Positions 1-12,506 of a stretch of 64,000 nt of DNA are shown here, piece after piece. Position 1 is the first letter of the stretch, and the number at the start of each line of letters is the position of its first letter. Origin of the DNA: Bradysia coprophila. Taxonomy: Eukaryota; Arthropoda; Insecta; Diptera; Sciaridae. The position numbers were made by a program, and so were the translations under genes. Below the pieces are notes generated by a model. The model made no database searches and was not told where the DNA came from. It saw only the letters and a program-made list of their open reading frames with translations. Location: positions 434,001 through 498,000 of the forward strand of contig NW_023503972.1 of assembly GCF_014529535.1 (NCBI RefSeq), read 5' to 3'.

Positions 1-2513
1 TTCACGGGGACGATGAATGAAACTTAGTGAGTGCGATTCTAAGACAAATTCTGACGGAAGGGCTTTTAAGACTTATCTGCTACTTCAATAGAATCGACGG
101 TATTTTAGACTTGTGCCATTCCGTGTTCACAAAAAATGTGTGGATTGTCACATGCTTGACACCGTTCCTTCCACCCTCTTGCGTGACATATTCTTTGAAT
201 CGCCACTACGGAACAACGTACAGGAGCACAATGTGTACAATGCATTAGAACCTGACATGACATATTTCCTCTTGGCTGCCAAGAGCTGGAATTACGATAG
301 AGTAATGTAAGTCAGGCAGCAGCAGTGGAGGCAAATACATTCAAAGAAGGACCTAATAATATTTTCTCTGTTTTATCGGACCCGTTAATCCCGTTAAATC
401 GTTTGTATGGGTCAGCTGAAAAGCAGCTGAAGCAAATTCATGCTGAAATTTCACTGCCTCCTGACTGTATCTTGAAATTCGTTGAAAATCCTCATAAAAA
501 ATCCTTTAAATCAACGCACTTCAAGAACAGGCACGAGAACAGAAATAAATAAGAGGCCTTCACGACACATTAGTCTAAAATTTAGTTTTTTAAGTTGGTA
601 AAGGCCACTGCGTTACGGACGCTCCACACAAAATAGGAGGCCAAATGACCGTTAAAAAAATCTGTGCCTGTTTTTGGAGTACGTTGTCTAAATGCAAGAA
701 AATCATGGGAAAATCATTGACAATCAAGGTAAAAATCGTGTAAAAATGCTTGAAATCCTTTGAAATTGACAAAAAAAAAATCCTTTCGAATCCTAGAATT
801 CAATTTCATTTTAATTTCAATTTCATTTCAATTTCAATTTCATTTATTTCTTCTTACATTAAACACACAGCGTAGCTCCAGTATGCGTTACAATTCTAAG
901 GAGCTAAGGAACTCTTTTAGAGATTTTAGAGCTCTCGAAATACACGACCATCTGTCTCTCAAAGGCCCACTTAAAAGAGTTCAATAACCTGAGAAATTTC
1001 AGAGGAAATAGATAAAATCGTCCTGTCTATCTAATCCGAACAGACTGCGTTTTCACCTGGTACTGTGAGTCCCCAAACTTTCGATCGGATACAGTTCAGA
1101 AGACCTCCTGGTATACTAGTTAAATCGTCAGTCATGGTTTACGGTAGCAACTGAAGATTTAGGATTAGATTGGATTGGTACAGAAGGACAAGGAATGCCG
1201 TCTACGACAGTATCTGTATGGTGGATGGTGGAAGTACAATAAAACATTGGATGGGCACTATACATAACAGCGAGAAAACTCATTGTATTCACTAATTGAT
1301 CATCACTACAACACGCTTGACTATAATCTTTCCGCGACTCCTGCCACGAGTTTGTTATCAGTTTGTCTCTCGTTAATTCCCTCGATTCCATCATTAACCG
1401 CACGCTGTCGACAGGTGTTGACAATTGCTTCAAATGTTTTCGGTTCCCAGATTGCCAAATCGGCCAGTGCTTTGCTGTTGAGTTAGAGAAACATAATCAG
1501 CGAAATTCGATCAATGCAAGCTCATCCAATTTTACCGATTTAGCATGATGTCATTTCGACTTAAGCTATGCCGTAACGTATCAGGTGTAATACCAAATTG
1601 GGTTAACGCACCCTCTATTCGTGTGTCCCAAAGCTGTAACAAAATGAGTCGGATAAACTTCATTTCAATTCAGTGAAATTTCCCCCGAACTGACCTCCTG
1701 CATGTCGTCTTTTTTCAATTGCCGTCCTTTAGTGGCATAAGCTAGGGCTCTGTGTACGTTTCTGATTGCAACGGAATAACAGTTTCTCCGGCGACCAATG
1801 AAATGCTATTAAACACTAGTCGGTCAAAATTGGTAATTATTTTACTAAATTTTGAAGTATTTACGGCGGCTATTTTGAAAATCTTCCGTTTTCTCCAGAA
1901 TTCGTCAGGTCCTCTAGATCGTACAAATGTGGCTAATGTTGTAAAGACCATGGTGAGTCTTTGCTTTGATTATATCAATAAAAGAAATTGTGCTGTGACT
2001 ACTCCAAATTGAGGCACGGTAGGTTTTTTAACCTCACACCGCATACATAAATGTCAAAGTGAAGAGACATCACGCGGACGTAACTTCAATCAATGTTTCT
2101 AGGATATGATGGAGAGATTTTCATCAGAGAAACGGACGGTAAGATGGATCACCTGATTTTTTCTGACACTGTTCAGATCTACATAAAGTTGATCAGATTA
2201 TTTGATGCAACATAATGAAATGATGAATATGAATTTATCTGTAAGACCAGTTTGAGCTTGAGCCTACAAAATATACGTAAGAGAGATACCATATACTAAC
2301 ATTCAAAAGAGTTCCATATGTCTCCCACGTCATGTGTTTCCATCTATTGTTTTAGTCTCGAATTAACTTGACGTTTGATGTCTGAACATTCTGTTCTTTT
2401 AAAATATAAATATTTTGTCCACCAATTTTTCACTAAATCAACGAATAATTTGTCCAATTTGAATCGGAATTCTATTTGAAACGGTCAATTGTGTTGTGTA
2501 CGTGTTATCGATA
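1..2513. other. Intergenic sequence with no supportable gene
   Basis: No reading frame here has recognisable protein similarity or a convincing exon structure. A short open stretch near 113-310 (65 codons) is followed by stops and has no matching exon. A stretch near 421-470 is a single arm of the inverted repeat seen complete at 36409-36605; the shared part runs through GCAAATTCATGCTG and the GAAATTTCACTGCCTC end. Around 660-810 there are several AAATCCTTT-like words, which recur in reverse complement at 5740-5980. Any promoter of the gene starting at 2514 would lie at the right end of this stretch, but no core promoter motif stands out. Confidence 0.5.
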
Positions 2514-5500
2514 ATGGAAAGTGGTGAAATTTACCAAGATTTCCTAAGGGAATATCAATTGTTATTGGAAAATGAGAAGCGACGGTTGAATTTCGTATCA
2601 GAGAAATCCAACAATGTAACGGATGAAGTAGCTGGACCCACTTCAGTAGAAGACAAAACCAGAAAGAATATTGTGGAGGACAAAAAATCGACTGAAATAG
2701 AGAAATCTGTTGTAAAAGAGCAACAGATTACGCATGAAGATCCTAAGGACGTTGCATGTGACAATCACAAACGGGTAAATTGAGTACTTCATGTTCTTAA
2801 GTCAATTTTGTTTACATTTTGATGTAAAAAAGGTGTACCGGTGGGAGTGTGTTAAAAGAGCGGCACAATGGAGAAAAAAGAAAATTATTCAACTAGTCTC
2901 GAAGGTTGATAATGTCAAAATTTGTATGTAAAGGTTCGGTCAACTAGAATCAAGCCAGTTCATTTAACTGAGCTCGATGGGGTCACACTCTTGATGATAT
3001 TCTCTCTTTAACACTCTATACTCTCAAAATGAAATTTCAGGCCACTAGTCAAATCGGCGCTCCTGCATGGTTAACTTTACTCTGTCGTGCTAGCATGTTA
3101 GATTCACATTAATCGTATCAGTGCCAGATTTGTCTAAAGTTCACACAGATTTTGAAAATTTTTCTTGCAAATTTTTGCAAACATATCAATGAATCTAATC
3201 AAACTAGGAATGACCCGAAAGTACTTGAACTCAGCTTTCCAACGTTCCCACTCTCACCTGGAACGATCATTTATAGCGACCAAAAAATGATGTTAAAAAA
3301 CACCTTTTTTCGATCTTCAGACACCTACCACCTAGCAACCAGGTGTGGCTCGAGACTGTGTGAGGCCTGTTTTGGGGTCTACTGCAGGCCTCTCACTCTA
3401 ATTCCGGACTCCTTATTAAGGAATTAAGGAGGTTTCAGCTCAAAAATAAGGAGAAATAAGGAAATTGTTAATTGAAATTAAGGAAAAATAAGGAGAAAAA
3501 TACAAATTTTTCAACTTAAAATTTTTGCTATTTTACAAATTTAACGAATTTGTCATGAACTGTAACAATACTCTCTCTAGCAACCAAACTCTCAGCTCTC
3601 TGTGACAAATTCACACCTTACTTCTTTGTATTCTACAAACACTATTCTACATTTTGACTGACTACGCTGTAATCTAAATGTAAATTCCAAAGGCGACTGG
3701 ATTCTTTCACCACCTTAAGAGGTTCCGAGCGTACGCTGAAATTGTAGCATACGTTTGTGCGTTTCGAAATTTTTGATCGCTGATATCTTTTTACGAGAGC
3801 CCTTATTGAAAAATGTACGACCATATGTCAGCTTTGAATAAAAAATAAAATTGTCTGTGAAAGTTTCATGTGCTTTAAGAAAACTGTACCGGTGCCCCAA
3901 ATTTGCATCTAAGGTACACTTTTCTCAAAGCACATGGAACTTTCACAGACAATTTTATTTTTTATTCAAAGCTGACATATTTTTACTCGAAAATGTGGTC
4001 GTACATTTTTTAAAAGGGGCTCTCGTAAAAAGATATCAGCGATCAAAAATTTCGAAACGCAGAAATGTAGGCTACAATTTCAGCGTACGCTCGGAAGCTC
4101 TTAAAAAAACAGTTTGTTTGCTAGAGATGGTATTGACTGTAAGTGTCTGTTCGAAAAGTACAAAATAGGTTTTTCATGTTTTTTGAAGTGTACCGAGTTT
4201 ACTCGACTTCGAGCAACGAAAATTGATATTTATCGAACCAAATAGGGCGTGTATGGTATCGTTCGAAAGTTTAGTAGTCTATAGACTAAAGATTGCAATC
4301 AATATTTGCACATATCAATTTGATTAGCAGAGGCTTTAGGTTCGAACTGTTTCACGAATTTTTTTTATATATTTTGTCCGACACCTTCTGATGGGATCTT
4401 TACTGAATACGATCAGCGGATTTTTATCAAAGAAATCCTGCTGAAAGCTTACTTGAGTCACTTATTGTAATGGAAAACTCAGTAGGCACTATGCTACTAA
4501 GCTTGCAATAGAACAAACAGTCATGGGGTTTTATTTCCATATGATGCGATTGTCCACTTTTTTATTATGGGTAAGTTTCACAGAAATCTTTTATTGCAAG
4601 CCTCCAATTTCGATTGAAGATCGACCTTATTTTCGAATATAAGTTCCTATGGTTAATCGGTACTAACCGGTGATCATAACCAACATTTGTGTCTCTTGTG
4701 TCTCTTGCTTCAATTATATCGAAAAAAAATTGCAACCCCTTTTTGAGGGAATGCCATTTACTTTGGCTTGGCCTCTATAAGTCCGAAAATAAGAAATTTG
4801 TGTTCTTTGTGTTCAATAATAAAAGTAATTTTAAAATCAATGTTTGCCGCGCAGCGATTTTTTTTTATTAATTTTGGATTTTCTGTCAGTAAAATTTGCG
4901 AAAAATAAGGAAAATAAGGATTTTTTACCAAAATAAGGAGGAATAAGGAGGTTTTCATAAAAATAAGGAAAATCAAGGAAATAAGGAGGTGTGAGAGGCC
5001 TGGTCTACTGGCAAAGACCTTTCAAACCATTAAACCATCAAATTCCACTTCACTTATTTACATAACGTGTAGCGACCTGTTGAAACCACCATAGTTGTGA
5101 TTTCTTCTTTCCATTTTTTTGTGTTGAGATAAAAGTTACGCAAAGTCAAAAAACGATTGTGTGTGCATGCAGTAAAATTTCACTCATGATTTCTACTGGA
5201 TGTGTGTACAAGTCATCTTAAATGTACCTCAGTTCATTCAGTTTGTTCAAATATATCGTCAAATCGTTAACTGGACGTACACTACAAATATTTACATCAT
5301 TACATGAATTACGAATGTTGAAGTTAAACAACTTGATTATACACTGTTCTCTTCACCCAGTCCGAGGTTCACATATCGTAAAGACTATTATGCTAATCAA
5401 TAATTGATATAAATTAATCCTGAACTTGTCGTTAAAGTGTATCATTCATGATATTGACATTGAGTGGTCATCACTACATCACAATATTTTGTAATGCATA

Positions 5501-8500
5501 AACTTTCATTGATGAGTTGACAAAGGAAAATTTTGTAGGAAAATGCTAGGGTGTGTTCCGAAATAGTTAAAATAAAAGGAAGATCCACGCACTTTCAATA
5601 ATCAGTTGAAATTTTAGGAATTAATGACACTTTTCGCGGTGCAAAGAACACAAAGGGCAAACGTAGCTTTGCATAATTACGGCAGAGAGGGACAGATAGT
5701 TATAAATTTCGTTGACAAAGTATTTTCAAAAAGACACTCCTCTGAGGATTTTCGAGAATTTTCAAGGATTTATGATTTTCCTATGAATTTTCAAAGGATT
5801 TGTTTTCATTGTCAAGGATTTTCTTCTTTTTATTGGATTTATAAGAGTCTTTTAAAGGATTTTTTATGATTTTGCGGATTTTCTATGGTTTCTTTTATGG
5901 ATTATAACCAATGAATTCAAGGATTTTCTTTCTTACAATTTTGAACAATTTTTTAAGGATTTTTTTTTGACTGACAAAGGTTTTTCTGTGAATACTCCCT
6001 TGTACTCCGGTGGCAGTCTTGATCCACCGTAAAGATTTTTTTGGTCAGAGTCGTATCTCTTTCAGCGTGGGCCCGCGCCGGAAAATTGAAACAGAAATAT
6101 ATTCATACGCGAGCGAAGCGAGCGATTTTCTTTTAAATTTCTTCAATTCTTTTCATGGCTTGCAATTTTAAGCCAAAAATCGCGTTTAGGGCGTAAACAC
6201 CTAATTATGTTGAGCTCAGAATAAATCCCTTAAATCCAAACGTTTAGGGAGAGAGAGACAACGTTTTAGTAGTTATTGTGAACCTTTATTTTGTGACCAT
6301 GTCACTTTTATCGTTCAGACGGTTTTTACTCTTACAAATTTTAAGAGAAAATACAGCTGGTTTTCATTGGCTACTCACTTTAAATTTTTCTGCATCTATG
6401 AAATTTACCAGCGGAGCCTGAAGCCTCCATTGGGTATAGAAGTAAGAATGCGAGCAAAGCGTAAATTCCATCTATCATTTGAACAAAACGCATTTTACTG
6501 ATTGTCCATGTGGCATAAACTAACAAAATTAGTTGGTTGGATAAGAGTGATGTCAGAGATAGCTGAATCAATACGCAACTAACCGTTAACTAACAATCTG
6601 TGATTTGGTGCGATCTTCGGTTAATGAGTACAGAAATCGAGATTTCTCGAATTTCTTTTCGTTCGGCTGAGTCTCATGCCAGGTCCTATTGTCATTTGTT
6701 AGTTTAACATCTAGAAACCAGTTCAATAAAAGGCGGGCAGTCTCGACCATAAAACCATTCGAAGCAGTCTCTATTCTTTTCGTAATATTTTTTAGTTCTT
6801 ACTCCTTTAAAATGTGAACCACTTTCTCCCTCACTTTGGGATCTTTGAATTGCACACACCCTAATCACTTGTGACACACTAATAATAACTCATTAGGATA
6901 TGATATATCACAAACATTATAGCGTGTCTATTTCTATCGATTTTCGTTCATTCGTGATAATGACAGGATAATATATCTTTTACCCCATCATGTGTTTTGG
7001 TGGTAAATTCTGACCGACATATACCGTTAGTAGAGCAAATGTGTTTATTGTCTATGCGGCAAGGCAATAGACTATACGATATAGGTATAATACCGTTTAT
7101 GTGTGTATACCATCTGAAAGGGTTATTCATACAGGGTACACGTTTAGTGTATACCTTGCGGATAAATCTTATTTGACAGTAAAGTTAATCGTGCTGTTAC
7201 TTTTATGTTGGTTACGATCCCGTTACTAGGGAATAGGGGGATGCAGGCTACGGCAGGCATGATCTTTTGTTAACTGAATAGTTCAAAATAATAATTTTTC
7301 CGAAATTTTACTTCTTTTGTTCCATTTACACTAGAAAACAAATTCCAAAAATCGATTCCGAATTCTCACTCTTGTACCTGGTGCTACTACATCAAATTCC
7401 ATTAATCAATTGTCTTCCTATCAAAATTCTCTTCTGTGCTAATTGCACATTTAGAAATCGATAAACTTCCATTTGAGGCATCGATTAATTCTCAGTTTTA
7501 CAAAACAATTTAGTGCGTCCATACATATAGTACAAGCTGTATCTACACTGCTACAGGTGTATATACTACTAAAAGGTGACATAAAATGTTGTTTTTTATG
7601 GGTTTATGTTAGTTCTCCGTTGAGTTTTGACCAGAGCTGTTACTAGCAGCGTTTTGTTTCAATGTCGCACTTAATTTATCGTCGTAATGAAAGTTGAATG
7701 TTGAGCAATTGGGTACAATATTGAATGAAGTTAACGGTCAGACGTTGCGTGCTGATATGACGAAATAAAATTTCCATTAAAACGCATTCTCCTTAATTAA
7801 TATTTGTGTAAGCCATTGAGTCAAAATACAACGCTTGTCGTTTCGGTTGGCATTTTGACGGGATTTCACATTCAATCAATTGCTATTTTCAGACTAAAAT
7901 GATGGAACAATGGATCACAGATTCATTCTACACATCGTTCCCCAGCTTTAACCAGCAGGAACGGAATGCCAATCAGTTGGCTGACGATCGTCGTGAGGAT
8001 TATAAAAAGTATTTATCTGAGGTGAGTGAGTTTGTTCGAAATGAGTTTATGTAAATCACAAAGGAATTCCACTTAGGTATCAAATAAAAAATTGCTTGAT
8101 GCAGCTAGAGGTGGCCGAAGAAGGACCGACGAATATTCCGATTCGGAATCCACGTTATGTAAGTACAATCGGTTCGATGTTCATACGTTTTCGATTTGAC
8201 CATAGCTCATCCACTAAAAATACGCTCCACAGCAAAACCACCACAAACGGCTCGTGATAGATTACTCTTTGATTTGAAGCACACCGAACTTACGCATAAC
8301 TTCCACAGTCCCGATGCTATTGACGATAGGAATCAAAAAGTAGCCATGGACAGAGCTCGCAGAAAAGTTGAATTGCAGCAAGAGTTAATGAAACAAATCG
8401 AAGAGAAGAAATTACAAATCGAAAAAATTCGTGCCAAAGAGAAGGAAGATGAGGAGATGTTGCAACGGTTAGTGGAGGTTTGAGTTTTTTTTTTTTTTGG

Positions 8501-9875
8501 TTTGCACCAGCAACAATTTGTGTTACAGAAGACTGGAAAATCAAATGAAAGCTTTACATATGGCTGACGAGTTAAAGAAAGCAAATAAGGAAAAGGTAAC
8601 CTTGAGTTCTTCTACTTTTCCGAGTGACTTCAATTTCAATCGGTTCCCAATTCCATGACCACTTACACTTTAACAATAACGCCTTCAGATGCTGACTTCA
8701 GACCCCATAAATCGAACGTATAGAACCACAAATACTGTACCTAGAAGAGACATTGACACTCACATCGACGAGATCAAGGCTGTGAATGGTTCATCGGCAC
8801 CGGAGAATCCACGTAGAAACGATGTGAACCAAAACAGCGACCGACAAATTTATAAGTTCTTCAGCAACTCAGCACCGCACAATGACGGTCATTTAAACTA
8901 TTACAACCAACCAGTCGGATTCAACAACATGACAATCACAAATCCATATTTGCATCACATTTCGACAGCCGCCCATAATCCAACGCAACATTGTAATCGC
9001 TGCAGACGCGCCGTGCCAATTTTATGCAGTTCATGCTGTCCCAATGACCTGAATCCATCGTGTTTCTGTTGCTATCAGTGCAATCTCCTGCAGAATATGG
9101 ACGCGTGCAATAACTGTCGACGTGAGTGGATAACATCGTGGAGCCATCACGGCGGTGTGGAACGTGGCCGCTACAACGTTCATCACCATCGGGACAATCA
9201 TCGACCTCAGATTCTTGAGATTACCTACCAGGATCACAGTTCACAGACAAATGGTTCGACGACATCACCACCATTCAAAGGTGACAATATTGTGATACGC
9301 TCTGAATCGCCCGACACAAGTGGTAACTTATCGAACCACAAAACGCACAACAATAATCATCAAACATTGACGCATTCGGACAAAATGGTTGGAATAGGTA
9401 CGTCGATTCTACCGAATATTCCGGAATCAGTATCGCTATCCAGGGAAGATGAGTTGTTGGAACTCAAGCGTCGAAATGACATTTTAATTGCTAAATTTGC
9501 TCAACACTATGGTTCGCTGCGGAATCGCAGGTCCATTCCCAAGGAAACGACGACGACTTCCTCCCGGCATAGAGACGACTCATTTCCATTGCCACTAATG
9601 CGTGAAGAACATTTAACAACAACATCGTTCCGACGATCTGATGCGGAAGCGAAACGTCAGAACAGCCAGGCTGTTAGGAAATTGGAATGCAAGTGGGAGG
9701 TTCGTTATTACGTTGCGTTTTGTATCGAGTTTCTAAAGAACGACTTTTCTGTTGGTTTCAGATACCTGTTGTACAGAGACAAGTAATTACCAACAATTCA
9801 GGGACGGTTTTAACACAAGTTGGTGCGATTGCTAAACAATTGCAGTTGGAAAAGTTGAATTTTGGCGATGAATGA
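2514..9875 (+). CDS. CSPP1-like centrosomal coiled-coil protein
   Basis: Seven exons join in phase: 2514-2774, 7893-8021, 8077-8158, 8206-8467, 8529-8595, 8689-9699 and 9762-9875. They give 641 residues and a TGA stop. Donors are GT and acceptors AG throughout; the donor at 9700 (GTTCGT) is weak. I chose ATG 2514 because the frame upstream of it has no ATG. Residues about 15-30 and 115-130 carry short charged segments (YQDFLREYQLLLENEKRRL; RREDYKKYLSE) typical of CSPP1-type microtubule and spindle-pole proteins. A charged coiled coil follows at about 203-267. The large exon is rich in Asn, His and Ser and has a Cys cluster at about residues 369-410. The last 37 residues (VGAIAKQLQLEKL) resemble a short C-terminal coiled helix. 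The CSPP1 assignment rests on motif style, so another centrosomal coiled-coil family is possible. The exon structure itself is secure. The first intron, 5.1 kb, holds a hAT-type element. Confidence 0.72.
3385..5002. mobile_element. Non-autonomous hAT-type transposon, 1.6 kb
   Basis: The left end starts CAGGCCTCTCAC and the right end is its exact reverse complement GTGAGAGGCCTG. Both sides are bordered by the identical octamer GTCTACTG (3377-3384 and 5003-5010), an 8-bp target-site duplication. An 8-bp duplication with CA...TG ends is the hallmark of the hAT superfamily. Inside both ends lie many copies of ATAAGGA (about 3410-3500 and 4900-4990), like the subterminal repeats bound by hAT transposases. 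No transposase frame remains. It sits in the first intron of the CSPP1-like gene and has a foldback nested in it. Confidence 0.88.
3716..4104. repeat. Long foldback (inverted repeat) nested in the hAT element
   Basis: The left arm begins GGTTCCGAGCGTACGCTG and the right arm ends with its near-complement CAGCGTACGCTCGGAAGC. The arms match with scattered differences for about 170 bp each around a centre near 3905; both include the motif for AAAGCTGACATAT and for GACAATTTTATT. The transcript could form a long hairpin. It may be an independent insertion or the diverged core of the surrounding element; no target duplication was found. Confidence 0.85.
5011..7892. other. Rest of the CSPP1-like first intron; no gene
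   Basis: This is intronic sequence downstream of the hAT element. At 5740-5980 the word AAGGATTTT recurs many times at irregular spacing, as in the subterminal zone of a decayed transposon. A short GC-rich patch lies near 6065-6085. The splice acceptor at the right end (TTGCTATTTTCAG before 7893) is strong. I see no coding exon that would fit the gene's reading phase. Confidence 0.45.
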
Positions 9876-10206
9876 TTTTGTACTACGTGCTGTGAATACA
9901 TTTGTTACGAAACCGATCATTAATTTGAATTATAACGAAGGTGACATGAATCGATACCCGGAACCAACTGTGATACTCAGTAGTCATTCGCCTTTGGCGA
10001 GGTGCCAAAAATCATTCAAGGACTTTCTTAGTCTCCCCAAAATAAATTCAAATGAAAACTGACGACGTTCGCAACGACTTAACGTTCGGTCAAACGGAAG
10101 TATCAAAAATCAAAATTGAATTACCTACTAAGCGGAGCAGCAGTTCACGGTTTTATATTTCAATTTCCAATTGAATTTACATCTTTGATTTACACATTCA
10201 ACGGAT
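9876..10206. other. Shared 3' region between convergent genes, with a poly(A) signal
   Basis: The CSPP1-like stop codon (9873-9875) and the NDUFS4 stop codon (10207-10209, read on the minus strand) face each other across 331 bp. AATAAA at 10041-10046 is a good candidate polyadenylation signal for the plus-strand gene. No clear AATAAA was found for the minus-strand gene inside the gap, so the two transcripts may overlap at their 3' ends. Confidence 0.55.
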
Positions 10207-11080
10207 TCACTTGGTTGATACTCGGGTCCGTCTGTTCCACGAGAAATTGACGCCGTAATTCTTATTGCGCTTCTTCAGCGGCTTCTCTTCACCATCAATG
10301 TACCACGACCAGCCATTCTTTTCGCAATGGACGATTGCCTCTTCTTTACTATTAAATTGTACCTTCATGTTGGACAGGGGATCACCGCTGAAAATTTAGA
10401 TTCGAATCATTTCCAGCAGTTGAGATTCGAATCATCTGAAAACTTACGTCGAACTCCATCCCATCAACGGATTCTCCCATCGTTCGCGCGTATCAAATTC
10501 CATTTCCCAATTGTTCAAATTATTCGTTCCGCTTTGCATGGCATTTTTCGCTGGAATATAAATGCGGACGCGTCGTGTACGAACATGTTCGAGGGGAACT
10601 CCGCTGATCGCCGAAATATCTCTCTGAGATCAAAAATGAAATTGTTATTCGTGCGACGCGAGTATTGAAACCGACATTACCTCCACTGGAATTGTGACCA
10701 GACCGGAAAGCTTTGCCTTTTGCTGGTACTCTTTCGGGGAAACGACGACTTCGGCATCAACAATCGGTGCCTCTTTGTGTGACGTAGCTTTTGATATATC
10801 GTCGACATATTTGGCCGATGTCGTGGAAAAGGCAGCTTTCCTGAAATTAGACTCGATTTTCATTGTGGGAACGAAAATTGTATATCAAGTTCAAATGTAT
10901 GGTGCTGAGCACCTAAATGTTATGTCATAATGTTTTGGTTGGAACTTAACCATAAGCTTTCGAGAATACTGGATGACAATCCGTTGAATCAGTAAAAAGC
11001 TAGGTTGTCAGTTTACCGTATCCAAATACTTACCATTGCAAATTGCCTGTTCTGACGATCGTACGCAGTAACGAAGACAT
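10207..11080 (-). CDS. NDUFS4: NADH dehydrogenase iron-sulfur protein 4 (complex I)
   Basis: Four exons on the minus strand, 11034-11080, 10681-10840, 10448-10623 and 10207-10387, join in phase to 187 residues, the usual length for this subunit in insects. Residues 1 to about 30 ([13 protein letters not shown]...) look like a mitochondrial targeting peptide: basic, hydroxylated and without acidic residues. The mature part carries the family blocks [42 protein letters not shown] and the C-terminal [18 protein letters not shown]4 is an accessory subunit of the matrix arm of respiratory complex I (Drosophila ND-18) and helps stabilise its NADH-oxidising module. All exon borders are GT-AG. The start is fixed by the short first exon, whose split TGG codon is restored on joining. 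Identification is firm. Confidence 0.97.
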
Positions 11081-11562
11081 TTTCCGTCTAATTTAATCCT
11101 GGCAAATCGAAAATATTTTTGACAGCTCGATTCTGTGTTTTTCTTCTGTTGACATTCACTTCTTCATCGTCGAGAAGGTCAGAGACATCTGCCAGCAATT
11201 TAAAATGAGAACAGCGCTGCCGATATTTTTTCATCTTCTACGTTACCCGAGTCAGTCGGCTGTTTATTGTTGATTAGAAACGTCGAAAATGTTGCTGACC
11301 CTACAACACAAGGACGCGAAAAACACCTAATTCGAAATTGACTTTAAATTGTTTTTCATGTTTTGGGAAAACAACGAAGGTTTTTCTGAAGCCTTTTAGT
11401 TTCTTCTCCACTTGTCACTTTCGAGAAATTGCGTAAAATCCGATGAAATCAATTGGTCTGTCCCAAGGTTATCTTACCTGTCGAAACGTCATCCAAACCA
11501 AAAATTATTGTTTATAGGATGTTCACAAAAAAGTTGAGGTTAATGGCTCAGTGGGTGCTCTC

Positions 11563-11709
11563 AAGGTTCTGAAAGAACAGGTTGAGACACTTACGAAGGC
11601 GGGTGAAACACAAATATTACACACCGCCTTCGTGATCAACTCGAAAGTGTCTTAACACACCGCCTTCGTGATCAACTCGAAAGTGTCTTAACCTGTTCTT
11701 TTAGAACCT
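11563..11709. mobile_element. 147-bp palindromic element with 11-bp target duplication
   Basis: The ends AAGGTTCTGAAAGAACAGG and the reverse complement of AACCTGTTCTTTTAGAACC form a terminal inverted repeat of about 20 bp. The same 11-mer TGGGTGCTCTC flanks it on both sides (11552-11562 and 11710-11720). Inside, a block of about 34 bp (CACCGCCTTCGTGATCAACT...) is tandemly duplicated. A 9-11 bp duplication suggests a Mutator-like origin rather than hAT, but the class is an inference. A related arm without a partner is at about 21412-21465. Confidence 0.78.
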
Positions 11710-12370
11710 TGGGTGCTCTCGCTTGTTTTCACAGTATGATGAAACAGACCTATTGTGCACGCAAATAACTATTTTTTGTTGACACAGAAGAAATTTTAGG
11801 CAAACTTTGCTTTAGGTAGTGTGCATCGATATAATTTAGGGTAGATGCCAATCGAAGAACGAAGAACGAAAATTCGGAAATTTAGTGTTCTTCCAAGGCC
11901 CTTAAAAATGTCAATCGTCATCCACAGAGAAGCCAACACAATCTCACTTTGAAGTTTCAACGAACTAATTTGTCGATGACGGTCGATTGTTTTTTTGGCC
12001 TGTCAAAATTCGTTTTTACCGTACGATGGAAGACACAATGACACAAGATTTCAATACACAACATACGGTGAAGGGACATGAAAAAGTACATTAAAAAGGA
12101 GAGGGACATTAAGATTTTCAAATATTTGTATGGCTTTATTCCGCACGCTTTCTTAGAACATAAGTTACGTTACACATACACTCTTTATGCAGAAACGTTG
12201 TTTGTTTATCTACCCTACCTTTATCGATGGTTATGTGAAGCTATAGTTTTACTGTCAACAAGACTGGAAATGTTGCACTTCTGCCGAGTCTGTGTACTTA
12301 GTTCAATAACGCAATAAAAGTGCCAAATGGAAAGCGTGACGCAACGTTAATTTCCCAAATATTAATTTAC

Positions 12371-12482
12371 CAGTTGGCGATTCTCATATTTTCGTAACTC
12401 TAAGAATTAGTAACTTGACAGTTGCATGTATAAAATCTCGTCAGAACTGTCAAGTTACGAATGTTAACGAGAATTGGTACCC
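12371..12482. repeat. Short palindromic repeat
   Basis: The arms at about 12371-12435 and 12446-12482 pair around GTAACTTGACAGTT and its complement AACTGTCAAGTTAC, and continue outward with CGATTCTCATATTTTCGTAAC against GTTACGAATGTTAACGAGAAT. It is a small non-coding foldback, probably a miniature transposon. No target duplication is recognisable. Confidence 0.6.
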
Positions 12483-12506
12483 AGGAAGCGTTAAATTACA
12501 AAACCT

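Noticed and set aside
113-310. Possible 3' exon of a gene entering from the left edge
   Set aside because: The 65-codon frame has no recognisable domain and I could not find a supporting acceptor or upstream exon.
8317-8584. Minus-strand frames opposite the coiled-coil exon
   Set aside because: They are antisense shadows of the CSPP1-like exons and cross splice sites.
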